A stretch of DNA of 64,000 nt, from positions 627,418-691,417 of the forward strand of contig VZRZ01004927.1 of NCBI GenBank assembly GCA_013398175.1, given 5' to 3'. Made by a program: the position numbers and the translations under genes. This document shows positions 1 to 12,620 of this stretch, one piece after another. Source of the stretch: Climacteris rufus. Lineage: Eukaryota > Chordata > Aves > Passeriformes > Climacteridae. Below the pieces are notes generated by a model that saw nothing but the letters and a program-made list of their open reading frames with translations, did not search any database and was not told the origin of the DNA. Within the stretch, counting starts at the first letter, position 1, and every line of letters begins with the position of its first letter.

Positions 1-2827
1 ATCTATAAGATAATTCGCTAAAAATATTACTATGTGCTGTTTGTACTGGCTTCCTCTTCAAGATGTTCCTATGCCGTCATCTTTTCCCCACCCCAATCTG
101 CGGAAATTTCATAAATCACTGCAGGTTACACTCACCTGCCGTGGGGACATGCATCACCTAAATACCCTCTTCACAAAATGGCTTTCACCTCAAGGACAAA
201 AGAAAAGATGCTCCTGCTGGCTGGTCTGCTTCTTGCCTCGCAGTGGATGCGTGAGGAAAACTCCAAACGCAGCAGTATATTGATCTAAATTAAACACACA
301 CACACAACCTAATTGCACTGACAGGAAACTGGTGTTTAAAGGCAGAAAATTAAAGCTGTTAATATAATAATGAACAGTTGTGCTTACTGTCTGCGCCTCT
401 GACATTTCATATTGTCATCTCACCAGCTAATCACCGCCTCTCCCTCCTTTGTGGGAGTTAAAATGTTTTCATCCATTCACCCAACAAGGTAGCTCTCCAA
501 TTCTTTGACAGTTACTAATATATCCTACCTGCTAATGAGCCACCAAGCTGGAACTGCACAGGTGATTGTGGGGATGTATTTATGATGGAATAACAGCCGC
601 CCACACTCTGCGATAACCGCAGTCAGGTCAGGCACAGCGCACTAAAAGCCTCCTGGCTGCTCACCTTGGTCCCTTAGATGAGGGCAGCCCCCCAGTAGCC
701 CCACTCACTCCATTGGTGCTGCTTGGGGGACATCAGGAACACCTCTGTCTGAGCAATGCTGCTAGGCTGCTGCAGGAGGAGGAGAGAGCCACAGCCACTG
801 CCTTGGGCCAGGGACATTCCACCCTAGCCTAGGGCTGAGAAGTCAGACCTTGGCCATGAATGTGAACCCCAGGTCAAACTGCTGCACCATCCATGGCTTT
901 GCAGGGGACCTGGCAGCTCTGCCCATGCAGCCTATCTCAGAACAAGCTGCAGAGGTTCCTCATGCACTGCACTCAACACTGGTCCTGGCTTATACAGTAA
1001 TTTGGCTCCCCTAATCTCCAGCCAAGAGCTGTGAAGACTTCAGCCTACAGCCAGTGAGGCTGCTGGGCTGAGCCACTTCAAAGGGTCTCTGCAAGTTTCC
1101 TGGCCAGCTGCCACTGCCTGCCCTCCCAGAATCAGGGGCATGAGCACTGCAGCTCAATTGCTTTTTTTGCCTGGGGAACTGTGCTCACTGGTAAGCAAAT
1201 ATATCTACTTCACAGACAACGAGTCTGGGGGGAGGCAGGAGGACCACCTTGCCTGTGAGCCAGCAGCTGGACTGGGAAATGTACCCCTGCCCCAGCCTCT
1301 GGCATTGCCAGTTTCCATGTCCAACAGTAGAAGAGAGAGAAGAGGAATGAGGCTCATCTGCCTTTAAAGACAAGCTGCAAGCTGATTTCCTCCAATGATT
1401 TTTCAATAAACTTGGCTACATCGCTTGAGTGGATTCTTGACAACTTCAGCATAACAGAAAGGGCACCACAGTCCCCTACAGTAGCCCAGACAAGGGCTGC
1501 ACAATCTGAAAGCCTGTGGAATAAATGTTACATTACCAAGGCTCAGTCCTGCCTTGTGCTGCCCATCAGTTATGTCCTAGGTGATGACCAACTACCTTAT
1601 TAATGGTAGAGTGATGAGCTTGGAGTTGCCAAAGTGATTGCACCTATGGCTACAGATCATCATGACTGGGAGACACTTTCTCCTTGCACAGCCAGTGGGC
1701 GCAGAGTCCCAACTGGGATGGAGCAAATCCAGAGAATTAAGGGTATTTCCATAACCCATACTCATGCTTAATTTTTTGTTTCAGTCCCATTCTGGTTTTT
1801 GGACACATTAATTTTTGACAGTAAGGACTTCCCACAGACGTGGAGCTATGTATTATACAAAAATAATTTCCTAGCTTTTTATGTGCCATTTTTCAATGTA
1901 ATGAGTCATTTCTGAGAAAGAAACAATGTAATTAGGAGCCTCCAGTACACCTTATCTAGCCCATCTATTGTTTTACTCTGGTCCACCCTGTCCTTGTTAT
2001 TTATCTCCTCCGTTTGATAAAAAAAATCCAGTATTTTCCACCCTTTTTCTGCCTGACTGCCAGTTCCTTTTACTTCTCCTACACTTTTTGTGGACAGATC
2101 TCCAGGGCAGAATATAATATTGCAGGTAAAAGCAAGCCAGCTAGCAATATGGCATTGCCACATAGTTGATCTCCTATCACATTTCCAGCTGTTCTTTGCC
2201 TTGCTTCACCACCTTTCTGCATACTGGAGGGTTTTCACGGAGTTCTCTGCACTGGAAAGCTCATTTTTCCTTCCCTTAAGTGAAGACATAGCAGTGTCAC
2301 TGAACAATTTAAATTACCTTTCCTGCACCTTGTCCATGATGGCACTGACATCTTTAGGAAACAGATTATTGGCTTTATTTGGGTTAGCAGTTTTCCATCC
2401 TCTGCATTTCTGTCCCCCTGTCACGTTCTCAATCAGCTCTCTCTGTTCATGGACTGCATGAATTGTCCACCAGTCCCTGAGGCAGCCCCACGGGCACAGA
2501 CCCGCACCAGCTGCTGGGAGCAGTGCTAGATGAGGATGAATGCAGACCTCTTCTCCTGCAGTTTGCCCTAAACTTTCCACTGAGGAGCTCCAGGAAACCA
2601 GCCTCCAAGCCCAGACCTCCCACTACCAGAGACATGAAGAACAAAATAAATCTTCATTCCGTCAAGAGGGAAACCATACTCATGGGTGACATTCAGGTTC
2701 CTGCGGGGAACAACCAGGCAGTCAGGCAGCCCCAGCTGCCAGGCAGCCTTCCCGGGTTCGCTTCAGTGCTTGGGTTGATAAAGTCCACAGGACAGTCAGC
2801 AAAGGCTACTGAACAAGCAGGGGAAGC
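1..2827. other. Unique sequence without a recognisable gene
   Basis: I see no exon, RNA gene or interspersed repeat here other than a short CA run. Two AT-rich patches (about 340-620 and 1740-1910) have homeodomain-like words such as GCTGTTAATATAATAATG and ACACATTAATTTTTGAC and could be conserved elements. Open frames up to about 150 codons at 2090-2990 lack any domain. Confidence 0.5.
293..306. repeat. (CA)n microsatellite, 7 units
   Basis: A short perfect CA dinucleotide run in unique sequence. Confidence 0.9.
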
Positions 2828-2867
2828 AGAAGTTCTGTTTCAGAGAGAAGTTCTGTTTCAGAGAGAT
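2828..2867. repeat. 18-bp tandem duplication, two perfect copies
   Basis: The unit AGAAGTTCTGTTTCAGAG occurs at 2828-2845 and again at 2846-2863 without mismatch, followed by the start of a third unit (AGA). Perfect identity implies a recent duplication. Being a multiple of three, it keeps a chance open frame open. Confidence 0.9.
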
Positions 2868-5800
2868 AGTAAGGACAGTGAGGCAAAGTGGAGGGAGTCT
2901 GTCCTGTGGAGCAGAGCCAGCTCCAGCATCCTCACCACCCCACTGCAGAGCATTAGTGCACTAGTCCCTGGGGACAGCTGCCATTGAAGGGCATGCTTGG
3001 TAGAGATGCCTCACTTCTGGGCAGCCGTGGACACTGGCACCGTGTGTTAGCAGGGATGGGAAGTGGCGATGGCAGTGATCAGAAAAGCCAAGGTGTGATC
3101 AGTTGTAGCAGTGAATCAGCATTTTCCCTGGCTTGGCCTTGCGACATGGAAGAGACAGTGGACACCAGGTGCAAATCATGGCTACTCCACCTGCCTTTCC
3201 CATTGGGACTGAGCCAAATAACATCCTTCTACGCATGGACCCATCCTCTGACAGGTAGGTAGCATCCAGGCTTGCCCTGCAATTTATCACTTCAGAGGTC
3301 TCTTCTGGGGCACTCTGCTCCTTACTTGGCCCACAGCACAACCAAGAGGAATACAGGGAAGGATGTAATTTCCCATTGCCCAGGCAATGAAAGTATCTTT
3401 CCTAGTTTTATAGGCACCTGCCAACAGCCTTTAAAAATAGGGGACCCAATTTCCATTTTCATGGTGTTCCCTTATAATATAAAGGAGCTTTAAACTGGAG
3501 TGATCTATATTCATCTCATGGTTTCTTTCCACTGCCATAGTGCTGTAAAATCTGTTGTAGTGTAACAGCACAGAACGCACTGGCCCAAGGCTTTGAGCAA
3601 AGGTACCTGGAAGGGGGAGAGAAGGAGAAATTTCATGGTAAAGAAGGGAGGGAAATAAGAGGGCAGGAAGGGAAACAGGACCTTGGTAGGTGCATTTGAG
3701 AAATAGCCCTCTACCAGTTTATGGCTATGTATAGCCCTCAGGGATGTGCATGCTCAAAGAGTTCACACATGGGTGAATTAATGTAAATTTAGGCTTGAGA
3801 GAGAAATAGGCACCATGCAGGTGACACCTTCAGTGTCACAGTCTATATGTGTACGTGTAAATCTACATATTTATAGAGATGGATATTTCAGAGTTTTGGC
3901 AAATCTTTTTGCATTTGTTTCAACTACAACCAAGATCCAGTGGATTACTGATAATTTAGAGTTATCCTTCCTGTACAAGATAAGCAGTTTCATATGCAGT
4001 GTAAGCAAATATGTCAAACAATTTCTTGGTTCACCCATCTGTAGCTGCCAGTCACACTAGGATTTATGTATTAACTGCGTTGGATCAAATGTTGGCTCAA
4101 ATGTTGGATAATTTGGTGAGAACGGCCAGTGTTTTTCCAGCTGAACAGAGAACATGCTGGAAGATGGACAGGACTGTGAGCAACTGAATAGTTTTACTTT
4201 TTTAACCCCTGACAAATGCCACAGGCAGCAAGGCTTATCAGCTCTGCTGTTAAAACTGCCAAGAGGTCTGTGGGTTTGCTTCATGCCTGGTTTACATGTG
4301 CAGGTAGCCATAGGATCAGTACTCCCCTCTGACCACCTCTGTTACTCCTATGGGTGCAAACTGATAGTTGTGACTCCTGACCTTGGAGGAGGAGAAGGTA
4401 GTGCAGAGGTCAAGAGTCAGAGAGCAACAGCTGCTGAGCAAGAGGTTCTCAAGTCACTCGATGCATTCATACTCCAAAGAAATTGGTATGGAGAGTGGAG
4501 AGTAGCAGTGTTCCATCCCTTGGACCCTCACTGAGGTTCAGAGAAACTTTCTACCTTCAATAAACTGTGCTGAGTGCAACCCTGAATGTTGGCAAGTCCC
4601 AAGGTGCTTTGAGGGCTGGAAGAGGGCCAACCCCCCCGACCCTTGTGCCTTGCTCTGGTTGTGGCACCTTCTGCCCATCTAGTTCCCTGTGGGACTCTGT
4701 TGGGTAAACCAGTAGGCGGGCAAAGGGGGATCAGCTTTCACTTGACTACCTCTCCTTTGGAGTATCATTAAAAATTTGGTACCAGATTCTGGGACATTGA
4801 AAGTGAAAGGTAAGAAGAAGGGAGTTTCCCAACCCAGCGAAGGTGAAAAGTCATGAAGTTTGTAGGAGGCAGCCTTCAGCCAAAATGAGGCTTTGTCTGA
4901 AGTCTCAGATATATTAAAAGAAGTGCAAAGTGCAAACACACTGGCCAATGCTTTGCACCAATATCCTCTCCCCATGGAGTTATTACACGGCATCTGGGGT
5001 GACAGACAGGACCATATGAGTATCAGTGGTGTAGGTAACAACGAGAAGACCCCATTAACTCACTCCTCTCATGGATTTCTGCTTCAAAACAAATTGGCAG
5101 TTAGCTTGAGGCTCCCCACACAGAAATCAGCTTCCTGGTATCCGACAGGTGGTCTTCTTATTCTGCAAACATCCATTGCTCCTCACCATCACACAATTCT
5201 CTTCAAAGATAGAGGTCAGGCACAGTTCAGCAGCTATTCAAGCACTGCACATTTTCCAGCCAGAAAATGTGGAAACAGCTAAATGAATTGAGTGGGTTAG
5301 AATTGGTCCAGGACGCTGGTACTCTGTCTGAGGGAGAAATGCTGCGGCATTTGCCAGGGATAAAAGCTATCACTAGCTGTACAGTTTGTCCAGGTCTTGC
5401 TGACTCTTTCGTTGAGCATGGATTCAAAGGACAGAAAGTGGCTGTTCCCTGCAAGCACAGACACAGCAAAACACCTGTGCCATTTCCTGCGGCAGTTAAG
5501 TTTCCCATAGTGGGATACTGACACATATTGGTGCTGATTGCTTTGTAGCACAGGTCAGAAGCAGAGCCCTGTGTCATCATGTGCTTGTCTTCTTCTTATA
5601 ACTTTCTCTTGCTGAGACTGGTTACATCACCCTCCAACCACCTTGGCCAACATACCGCAGAGAGATTGCTGTCATCAGTCGTATCAGAGCGAGACCTGTC
5701 CACAGCAAGCCAAGAGATGTGCATGAGTCAAGAGTGGCTTTTCCCAGGCTCTCAGACAAGAAACTGTTCAGGCCAGGTTGTGCTTCCCAGAAGACGTATC

Positions 5801-8420
5801 TGGTTGGAATTGTTCCTCCAAGGCTCGTTTTGCTTTTGCTATTTCCTAGCTCATATTTGACTAGTTAAAAGTTTTATCAGCCAGGGCCATAAATTATCAT
5901 GACAGCTTCTAGGGAAACTTGGCCCTTTCTTCTCCTGCTCATTTCCTCTCTGTCCCTTGCCATTGATCAAACCTGCAGAGTTTTAGACTTCTCAAAAGCA
6001 GAAACAAAGAGAACTCCAACCCTGTCTAATTGAGATGTAGGTAAAGTTAAAAAGCAGCCGCTACGTGTGTCTTTGCCTCAATTAAATTGGTTCCTTGATA
6101 TTTCTGATAATTCCTTTTTCTTTTTTCCTTTTCATATCTTATTTTTTTTTTTTTTAGAGCAGCTTTATGATTAATGGGTGCTGTGATGTGCTGACATTTC
6201 AGCTTTTCGTATATCCCATGTGCCTGTTAAATGGCGGGGGCTGGAGCTCCTGTTTACAAGGAGCAAGAGGACTGCAAGTTGTACTATTAATCAGTGGGGT
6301 AATTCAGCAGGGGTGTAGAGAGAGAGCTCAGAGTCCTGCTCCTGGCAAACACGATACCCCCTAGGAAATTTGAAAATGTTTGTATCCAGTGCACTCTGCA
6401 GCTGAGAGCAAAGCGGCTCAGCTGAGTAGTGGGCTCAAGGCAGTATCACCACACTGCTTGAAGGTCATTAATTTATGTCTGATGAGGAGGAAAAAAAAGC
6501 AGTGAAAGCAAATGCTTTTCCAATGTGTGGATTGAAGGCTCTAACAGGCCCTGAAGAGCTGATGCTGGAGAGCAGGAGTTGTGTTTCAACCCATTAAGCC
6601 CTGGCCTGACTTTCAATGTCAAAAAGGAGATGGATGATGGTGCTGAGAGCACAGTTTCCTTGCACAGGAGTTTGGAGGCCGTACAGTAAACTTTGAACTG
6701 GAGGAAGAGTGAGGAATATCAGGCTTTGCTGGGAGCTGCCTCTGTAATAACAAGAGTTTCAGACATTGTAACTGTCTCTGATCCTAAAGGGACTTCAACA
6801 AACCTGGGTTCAGGAGTGGGCTGCTGTGCTGAGAAAGGAAGGGTGGCTGCTGAAGGAGGGAAACAAGCAGAGCAGAATAAGACAACACTGCACGCCAGGA
6901 AAGTGGGACTGATCCTTCTACCTAAAGTGCTCATCGAGAGTCCAAAAGCAATGAATGAGTGTAAAAGTAATGTTTAACCATGCCCCTAAGAGTACATCCT
7001 AACTTCATGAGCATTATGGTTGCTTGGCAAAAAGCCTCAGATTTCCATAGTTGGAAATTTGGTTGGGTTTCTTGGTCAGGCCTCTGCTGTGTCAATCATT
7101 TTGCAGCTGGGGAGGCTGGAAAAGGTGGTAGCTTGATGTGAGTGATAAGCTCCATGCACAAGCAGAGGAAAGCACAGCTGAGGAATGGATTTTCAGGGTT
7201 CTCCCCTTCTTTCCCCTGTGCAGCATTTCTGAACAGAGGTGCCAGCCCAGCATTTAGCGTCTTAAGAAGCATCAAACACAGAATATTCTTTCTTTTGAAT
7301 GGGAGCAGAATAGATTCCTTTGCCACTGAAGGGGGAGTTGCACAATGTGGTGTGTTCAGCAACAAACAAAAAGACACAGGTTAAAAATAAAACTTCCAGA
7401 AAAGGGCTGGAGAAGCTAACTTCGATCTTCTTATCAAAACACAGAACACAGCCCATAATCAGCAGTGTCAGGACAACTGAGGGGGCTGCAAAATGTGTTA
7501 CGAGAGCAGAAACTTCTTAAGTCAGCTTTCTGAGCAAAGGAAACTTATGATGTAATTACACCCTACCAGCAAGCATAGCAGCAGCAGATTTCTGTTGTCT
7601 GTGAATTTCTGTTCCTCCCTACATGGGTGTAGTTATAGTAGAAGCAATCCAGCCAGTCCAAGCTATCCCACATAAAATAACAGCAGTGAAGAAAACAGTT
7701 TCAAGCTTTGTCTGCTGTGGCCATATAGGACTTGTAGATGATGTTCCTAGTTCTAGGAGCAGGAAAGGCTTTTCTAGGGGAACAGAAAACCTACAGTCAG
7801 TATGTGGTCTAACAAGTGTGGAGATGGAAAAAGTCATGCTTACTCTTAGGGAAGACTTGTAGAGCAGCAGCCCTCAGAGAAAGCATCAGAGCTGGTGCAG
7901 CTGTTGTGGTGGAGCTATTGCAGAGAGTGCTGCTGTTCAGCACCACAACAGTAATTATGCCACATTGGCTGCAAGGGGAGCAAAGAGAGCAAAACAAAGA
8001 GGAGAAATCCCCAGTCTACTCCACATTGCCACCTCTCTTTCCAAAGTACCAGCAGAGACGTACAAGAGATGAAAGAGTCCCTTCTTGGGCAAGCAGTGTC
8101 CAAACGCCGTTTTTTCTGCTGCCCTGACTGACCCAACTCTGAGATGTACTGAACAAATACTTTCCAACATAACTAAACCAAGGCATGAGCAGCAAGTCCT
8201 TTCCCTGAACTAGAGGAGCTCCTAAAACAGGGGTTGGAAGGCCTGGGAGATCCAAGAGAAAACAATTTAAGGAGGTTTTGACAGGGGGCTCAAGGCTACA
8301 AGCTTCTGAAGGGGAAACATCACAGGGATATGTTGGCACAGCTAACCTTGCCTGGGGAGTTTCTGATATGGACACTTGCCTGCTGGGAGAGACCCAGTTC
8401 TAACCAACCCTGCTGGGCTA
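2868..8420. other. Unique sequence without a recognisable gene
   Basis: Nothing identifiable as a gene or repeat. An A/T-rich patch at about 6010-6170 (CTCAATTAAATTGG and a T-run at about 6144) and another at 6450-6535 (GGTCATTAATTTATGTC) resemble conserved non-coding DNA. Open frames here, up to about 125 codons on either strand, show no domains or splice context. Confidence 0.5.
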
Positions 8421-10604
8421 GGAGGATGGACAAGCAGATCTCATTACTTTCTATTTACTCCCATTTTTCACAGCTGCTGTGAAAGGGACATCTTTGTAGA
8501 AAAAACAAATCATCGTCTTAATTCTTCCACAACCAGGCTTAAGCAGAGCAAGTAGATTTAGATATAAAACCCAGGGGACAGGCAGCTCTGTTGGAGGCCA
8601 CAGCTTTATCCAGTAACCCCAGCCACATGCTCTCCTCCCTCCTCTGCTGAATAATTCAGAGCTTCATTTTCTTATCTTCTCTAATCTGGGTTTGTACAAA
8701 CCAGCCCTGCTGTTAAGTAACATGAGGAAGATAAAGAACAGCAAGGCATCTTTGTGCAGGGGGAGCCTCAGCAGGCAACAGATACCTCCCCTTTGTGCTG
8801 CTGTTCTTCGAGAGAGGAACTGGCATCTTTTCTCCTCTCTGGCACACTTGTTACCCTTTTACTCTTCATGCTCCTTTCTCCACAAGGATTCATTTTGTGC
8901 CTAGGCTGGCCTCTACCTGAAGCAGGAAAAGCCAAGAAGCACTGAGGGGAAGGGGGCGGGGGGCAAAGAAGGAAAAACAGAAAAGCCTCAAGCTCTGTAA
9001 TAAACTTTTCATTTACTAAATCTTTTAGAAGTTTTCCTTCTTTCTGCACTAAATATTGGTTGCTTAAGATAATCTGCAAACCTGTAGAACGGCCATTAGG
9101 AGCTCCCTGGTGACTAGGTTAATTCACAGTAAATTACAGTCACTGCCAAGGAGATTGCAGGGAGGTTAGGAAGAGATTGGAAGCGGCAGGCAGCAAAGCA
9201 CTGTAGCATTTACCAAAACCAGAAAATAGAACAACAATCAAGGATTGTAAGGAACAAGGATTATAAGGAACAAGGAGTCCAGGCATTGAATGCATGTTGG
9301 CATAGTCATTTCCAAACTCTGACAAACACTGGTAAACACTGAAATCAACATTGAGCAAGTTTTCTGAGTGACAGACCAGCAGTAGCCTGTGTTGCCATAC
9401 ACAGGAAGTGTGAAGAACAGGCACAAAGAGACTACCCTTTTCCCAACTCTTTTTAAATGTGGCAGAACACAGGAATGCTGGGCAAGAACCAAAAACTTGG
9501 CTGCACCATGCGTTGTACGCATGCAAAGATGTTCTTCAGGCAGACACCAGCCTTTTCCACCTTCCCCTTCCCACCATCCTTTCATCCTTTCCCATTTGAC
9601 TATTAATGTCATGACACTGACCTTGTCATCAGCCCCATCACTGGTGTTGCTGTGAGGACTTGTTCTCTTTCATAACTCAAATATTTGCTAGTGCACTGGG
9701 TGTGCCACTGCTCAGAGGCAGGCTGCCTAGGTGCATGATTCTAGTCTTGGTGAAGACCAGCTAATTTCAGCCATAAAGTGTGGGACAAGTCCCCTTTGCA
9801 AGTCACATCTCACAGAGCATGCTCTGCCTCCTTTCCTCTGGCTCAGTTCAGAGCCCAAGTCCCTCCCATGTGCTTGGCTTGGCCACTCTGATGCTGGATG
9901 TAAGTACATTTCCATAATCACACTCGAGAGGGAAAAAAAGGGGAAAATGCCACAATCCAGGCAATCCTCAAATTACTGAACAGTAATTTCAATCACATGC
10001 AATGTCTAAGTGAGACAAAATTGTGCCTGGAGAGATTTTTGAGATAGCTAGAGAGCAGTCTCCACTGTAGGACTGTTCCTATCTACCTGGAGACTGCAGA
10101 TGCCCACTGCAAACTCCCTCAAGGCTCCCGGCACAATGGTGTGCATCAAAAATCAGGATTTTTTCACCACAGCCTCCAGACACGAAAGATTCCCTCAACA
10201 CCTTTGCCTAGTGTCTGCATCCCTTCAAGGCACCAGTTTAGTGAGGATGAACTTGGCCCATGGTGGCAATGTGGCCTAAAAGAGGACGTGGCAAATATCT
10301 CCATCCCATGGCGGCTTTTCTCCAGCCTCACACCCAAGATCTGTTTCCCTTCTCTTGTTATTTCCACAGTCTCTTACACCAGCCACTGTTCTGGCTACCA
10401 GCCAATATTCAGATCCCTGTGATACTCTGTCTGTGGCTTCTTAGTGTATAAAAGCCTGTTGTTCAACAGATTCCCATAAGCTGGTAGTAGATCACCCTCC
10501 AAAGTGCCAGGGTTTTCTACAAAATTCAGCTCAAGTCAGTCTTCCACCTTTCTGGTGGGCAACAGGCAACAATGCAGAGAAGTCCCTGGAAATTCAGATA
10601 TCAT
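8421..10604. other. Unique sequence without a recognisable gene
   Basis: No gene is seen. Besides the 16-bp tandem repeat, the only notable patch is 8995-9135, an AT-rich block with TAATAAAC and GGTTAATTCACAGTAAATTACAG that could be a conserved element. The minus-strand open frames at 9140-9612 overlap each other in different frames and have no recognisable domain. Confidence 0.5.
9239..9276. repeat. 16-bp tandem repeat, 2.4 copies
   Basis: The unit CAAGGATTGTAAGGAA (9239-9254) is followed by CAAGGATTATAAGGAA (9255-9270), with one mismatch, and a partial CAAGGA (9271-9276). Confidence 0.88.
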
Positions 10605-11300
10605 CTCACTCCCCTCTCTCTCCCTCCTTTTCTTCTTCCCTGTCTTCTTCCCTCCGCAGGAGTCTCTGGGCTGCCAGTATTTTTTTATATGAACTTTAAT
10701 TTTTTCTGCTAGTAAAATGTAACTGTACCAAAAAATCATTTGTGCCTTTTTTCTTTCTTCCTGAAAATATACATATTAACCTATCGGAAAGCCTTCGTTT
10801 CTTCTGCCAACTGGTATCAACAGTCAATCAGAATCTGTCAACATACCAATTTTATCATCTCCAACTTGGATAGCAGTGTAGTCGTCATGGGAACCAAAAT
10901 AGTAACTATGGAATAGCTGCCTTAGTAACAACAACAACAAAAAATGTTTTTGCATAAAATTGCATTTGTAGTAAATTTCAGTTAACACTTTAGAAATTAA
11001 ACAGCTGCTGTGTGAATCCTGGAGTTTGTAAAATCAAGGGCCCTCTCCCGGGAAATTGTGGCTTTTAAAGTTCCCCAAGATCTAACGTTGTTGCTGCCCC
11101 TTCCCCCCGCCCGCCATTCTACAAGTTGAAAGAGCAGGAACAGAGGGAAACACATCTTTGTTTTGATCTGGGCATTTGTGTAACAAGATTAAGGATGCAG
11201 CAGGTTTATCCCGCTGGAAGGGACAACCTGCATTCCTTATACACAGAGTTAAATTTTTAATGCTGGGGAGAACTACTAACTACAGAGACTTTAAAGACAG
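10605..11300. other. Pyrimidine tract followed by an AT-rich, conserved-element-like block
   Basis: A nearly pure C/T tract of about 50 bases (10605-10655) ends in CCGCAGG, an excellent match to a 3' splice site with the exon starting at 10660. The next frame is open only briefly (GAG TCT CTG GGC TGC CAG and so on) and meets a stop at TGA within about ten codons. Downstream to about 11300 the DNA is AT-rich with unusual words (CCTATCGG, GTCGTCATGG, an AACAACAACAAC run at about 10929, a CTCCCGGGA palindrome-like core at about 11046) and an ATTAAA at 10996-11001. It could be a terminal exon with 3' UTR, a conserved non-coding element, or neither. Confidence 0.28.
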
Positions 11301-12240
11301 CTTGCTTTGGTCCTTGTGAAAATCCAAAAGAACATGACCATGGGCAAACAGCAGGAAGGGAAACATGGAAATTGCTGTATCAGTGCAGACCTGTGGCCCA
11401 GTACTCTGGGGCATTTGCACATTTCAAAGGAAAATGCATATTCTCAAAATGCTTTTGGTCATATATGCATAGAGATTCATCTTTTCAGGATAGTGGGTCA
11501 TTCCCTTAGTCCATTTAATGCTTACATTATATTCCCAAAAGCAAGAGAACAGAAAGGGAGGGTATGTGTAAGAAGAGCACTTGCTGGGTTTTTCTTTACA
11601 GAGGACAAGTTAAATACACTCAGTGCTTTTATCCCCTCCAGACCTCTGGTTTCTCTCCTGTAACACCTTCAGAAACAGACAAAGTCAATCCTAGCTTTAC
11701 TTTGTACATGACCTCTAAAGATTCTGCCAGATCTCCTTGCTTTGCGTAGATGAACATGACTCTCTTAACAGCAAAGATGAATAGCTAATTTCCAGGTTGG
11801 CTTTTGTAATTCTCTGTCAAGGAAGTGACCTGCTCAGCTGAGCATCAATGCTACCCATAGCTGGAGGTTCAAATCCCAGCACTGTTTTCTCTGCCCTGCA
11901 TAGAAAAATCCAGTTCTCTACCACTGAGGTCAATTGGACACTCTAGACAGTTGAGGAAGAGTCCCCAAAACAGTAATAAAGTTCCTTATGAAATGTCTTA
12001 GGGCTCTTTTTGAAATGACAGTACTATTAATTGCAGTTTACCAAAACTAGAAAACACATCTGGCACTAGAAAGGCTGAGCCACAGAAGGTTGAAGGCTGG
12101 AGAGGATGTGGGGAAGCACCACTATCTACTTACAATGGTCTTAAATATTTTCTGAAAGGTCCAGTCTTTGAGTCCTGACAGATAAAAGATGCTGTGCTCT
12201 GAGGATCTTTGACATGCACAGTTTAGGTGTTGCAACACTC
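11301..12240. other. Unique sequence, no gene seen
   Basis: A 118-codon open frame at 11307-11663 has no recognisable domain. Apart from the weak tRNA-like signal near 11866, nothing stands out. Confidence 0.5.
11824..11896 (+). repeat. Possible tRNA-derived SINE relic
   Basis: GGTTCAAATCC at 11866-11876 matches the RNA polymerase III B-box. TGCTCAGCTGAGC at 11831-11843 is an approximate A-box 35 bases upstream, the spacing seen in tRNA-derived SINEs. No tRNA cloverleaf can be folded and no conserved SINE core or tail is recognised. This may be chance. Confidence 0.25.
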
Positions 12241-12620
12241 CTCCGCACTCACGCCCAGTTCATTGCTGGCCTACAGCCAAGGAACAGTTTCATTTAATCG
12301 GTGCTGTATTAAAACCGCGAAACCATTGTCATAAAAAGGGAATGGATAGGTAGTAAATGTTTCTTTTTCTAGAATAAGAGGTAGTTTAAATATTTGTGTA
12401 ATTGCAGTGTCATGGGGTTATAATCCATTCACTTTAGCACCAAGACACTCTTTATTGGGAACAAGGCCATTGAGACTGTCCGTTTGTGACAAAGGCCAGT
12501 GACCCAGTCTCCTGCTCCAGTAGATCATGTTCCTAAGTAAAATACAATCATTTAGAATGGTATAAGTGATATACACAATTTAAGTGACCTTTTGGCCAGA
12601 TGAGTGTGTCCTAGTGACTA
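12241..12620. other. AT-rich enhancer-like stretch
   Basis: No open frame of note. The segment has uncommon CpG-bearing words inside AT-rich DNA (TTAATCGG at about 12295, AAAACCGCGAAACC at about 12312), TTTAAATATTTGTGTAATTG, and homeodomain-like TAAT/ATTA cores. There is no repeat structure. Compositionally it resembles bird-mammal conserved non-coding elements. No alignment was possible. Confidence 0.25.

Noticed and set aside
1906..2163. Minus-strand frame considered as an old repeat
   Set aside because: No recognisable motif in any frame on either strand.
2523..2987. 154-codon open frame with a duplicated peptide block
   Set aside because: The duplicated block comes from the 18-bp DNA tandem duplication. 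No domain is present and the opposite strand is also open.
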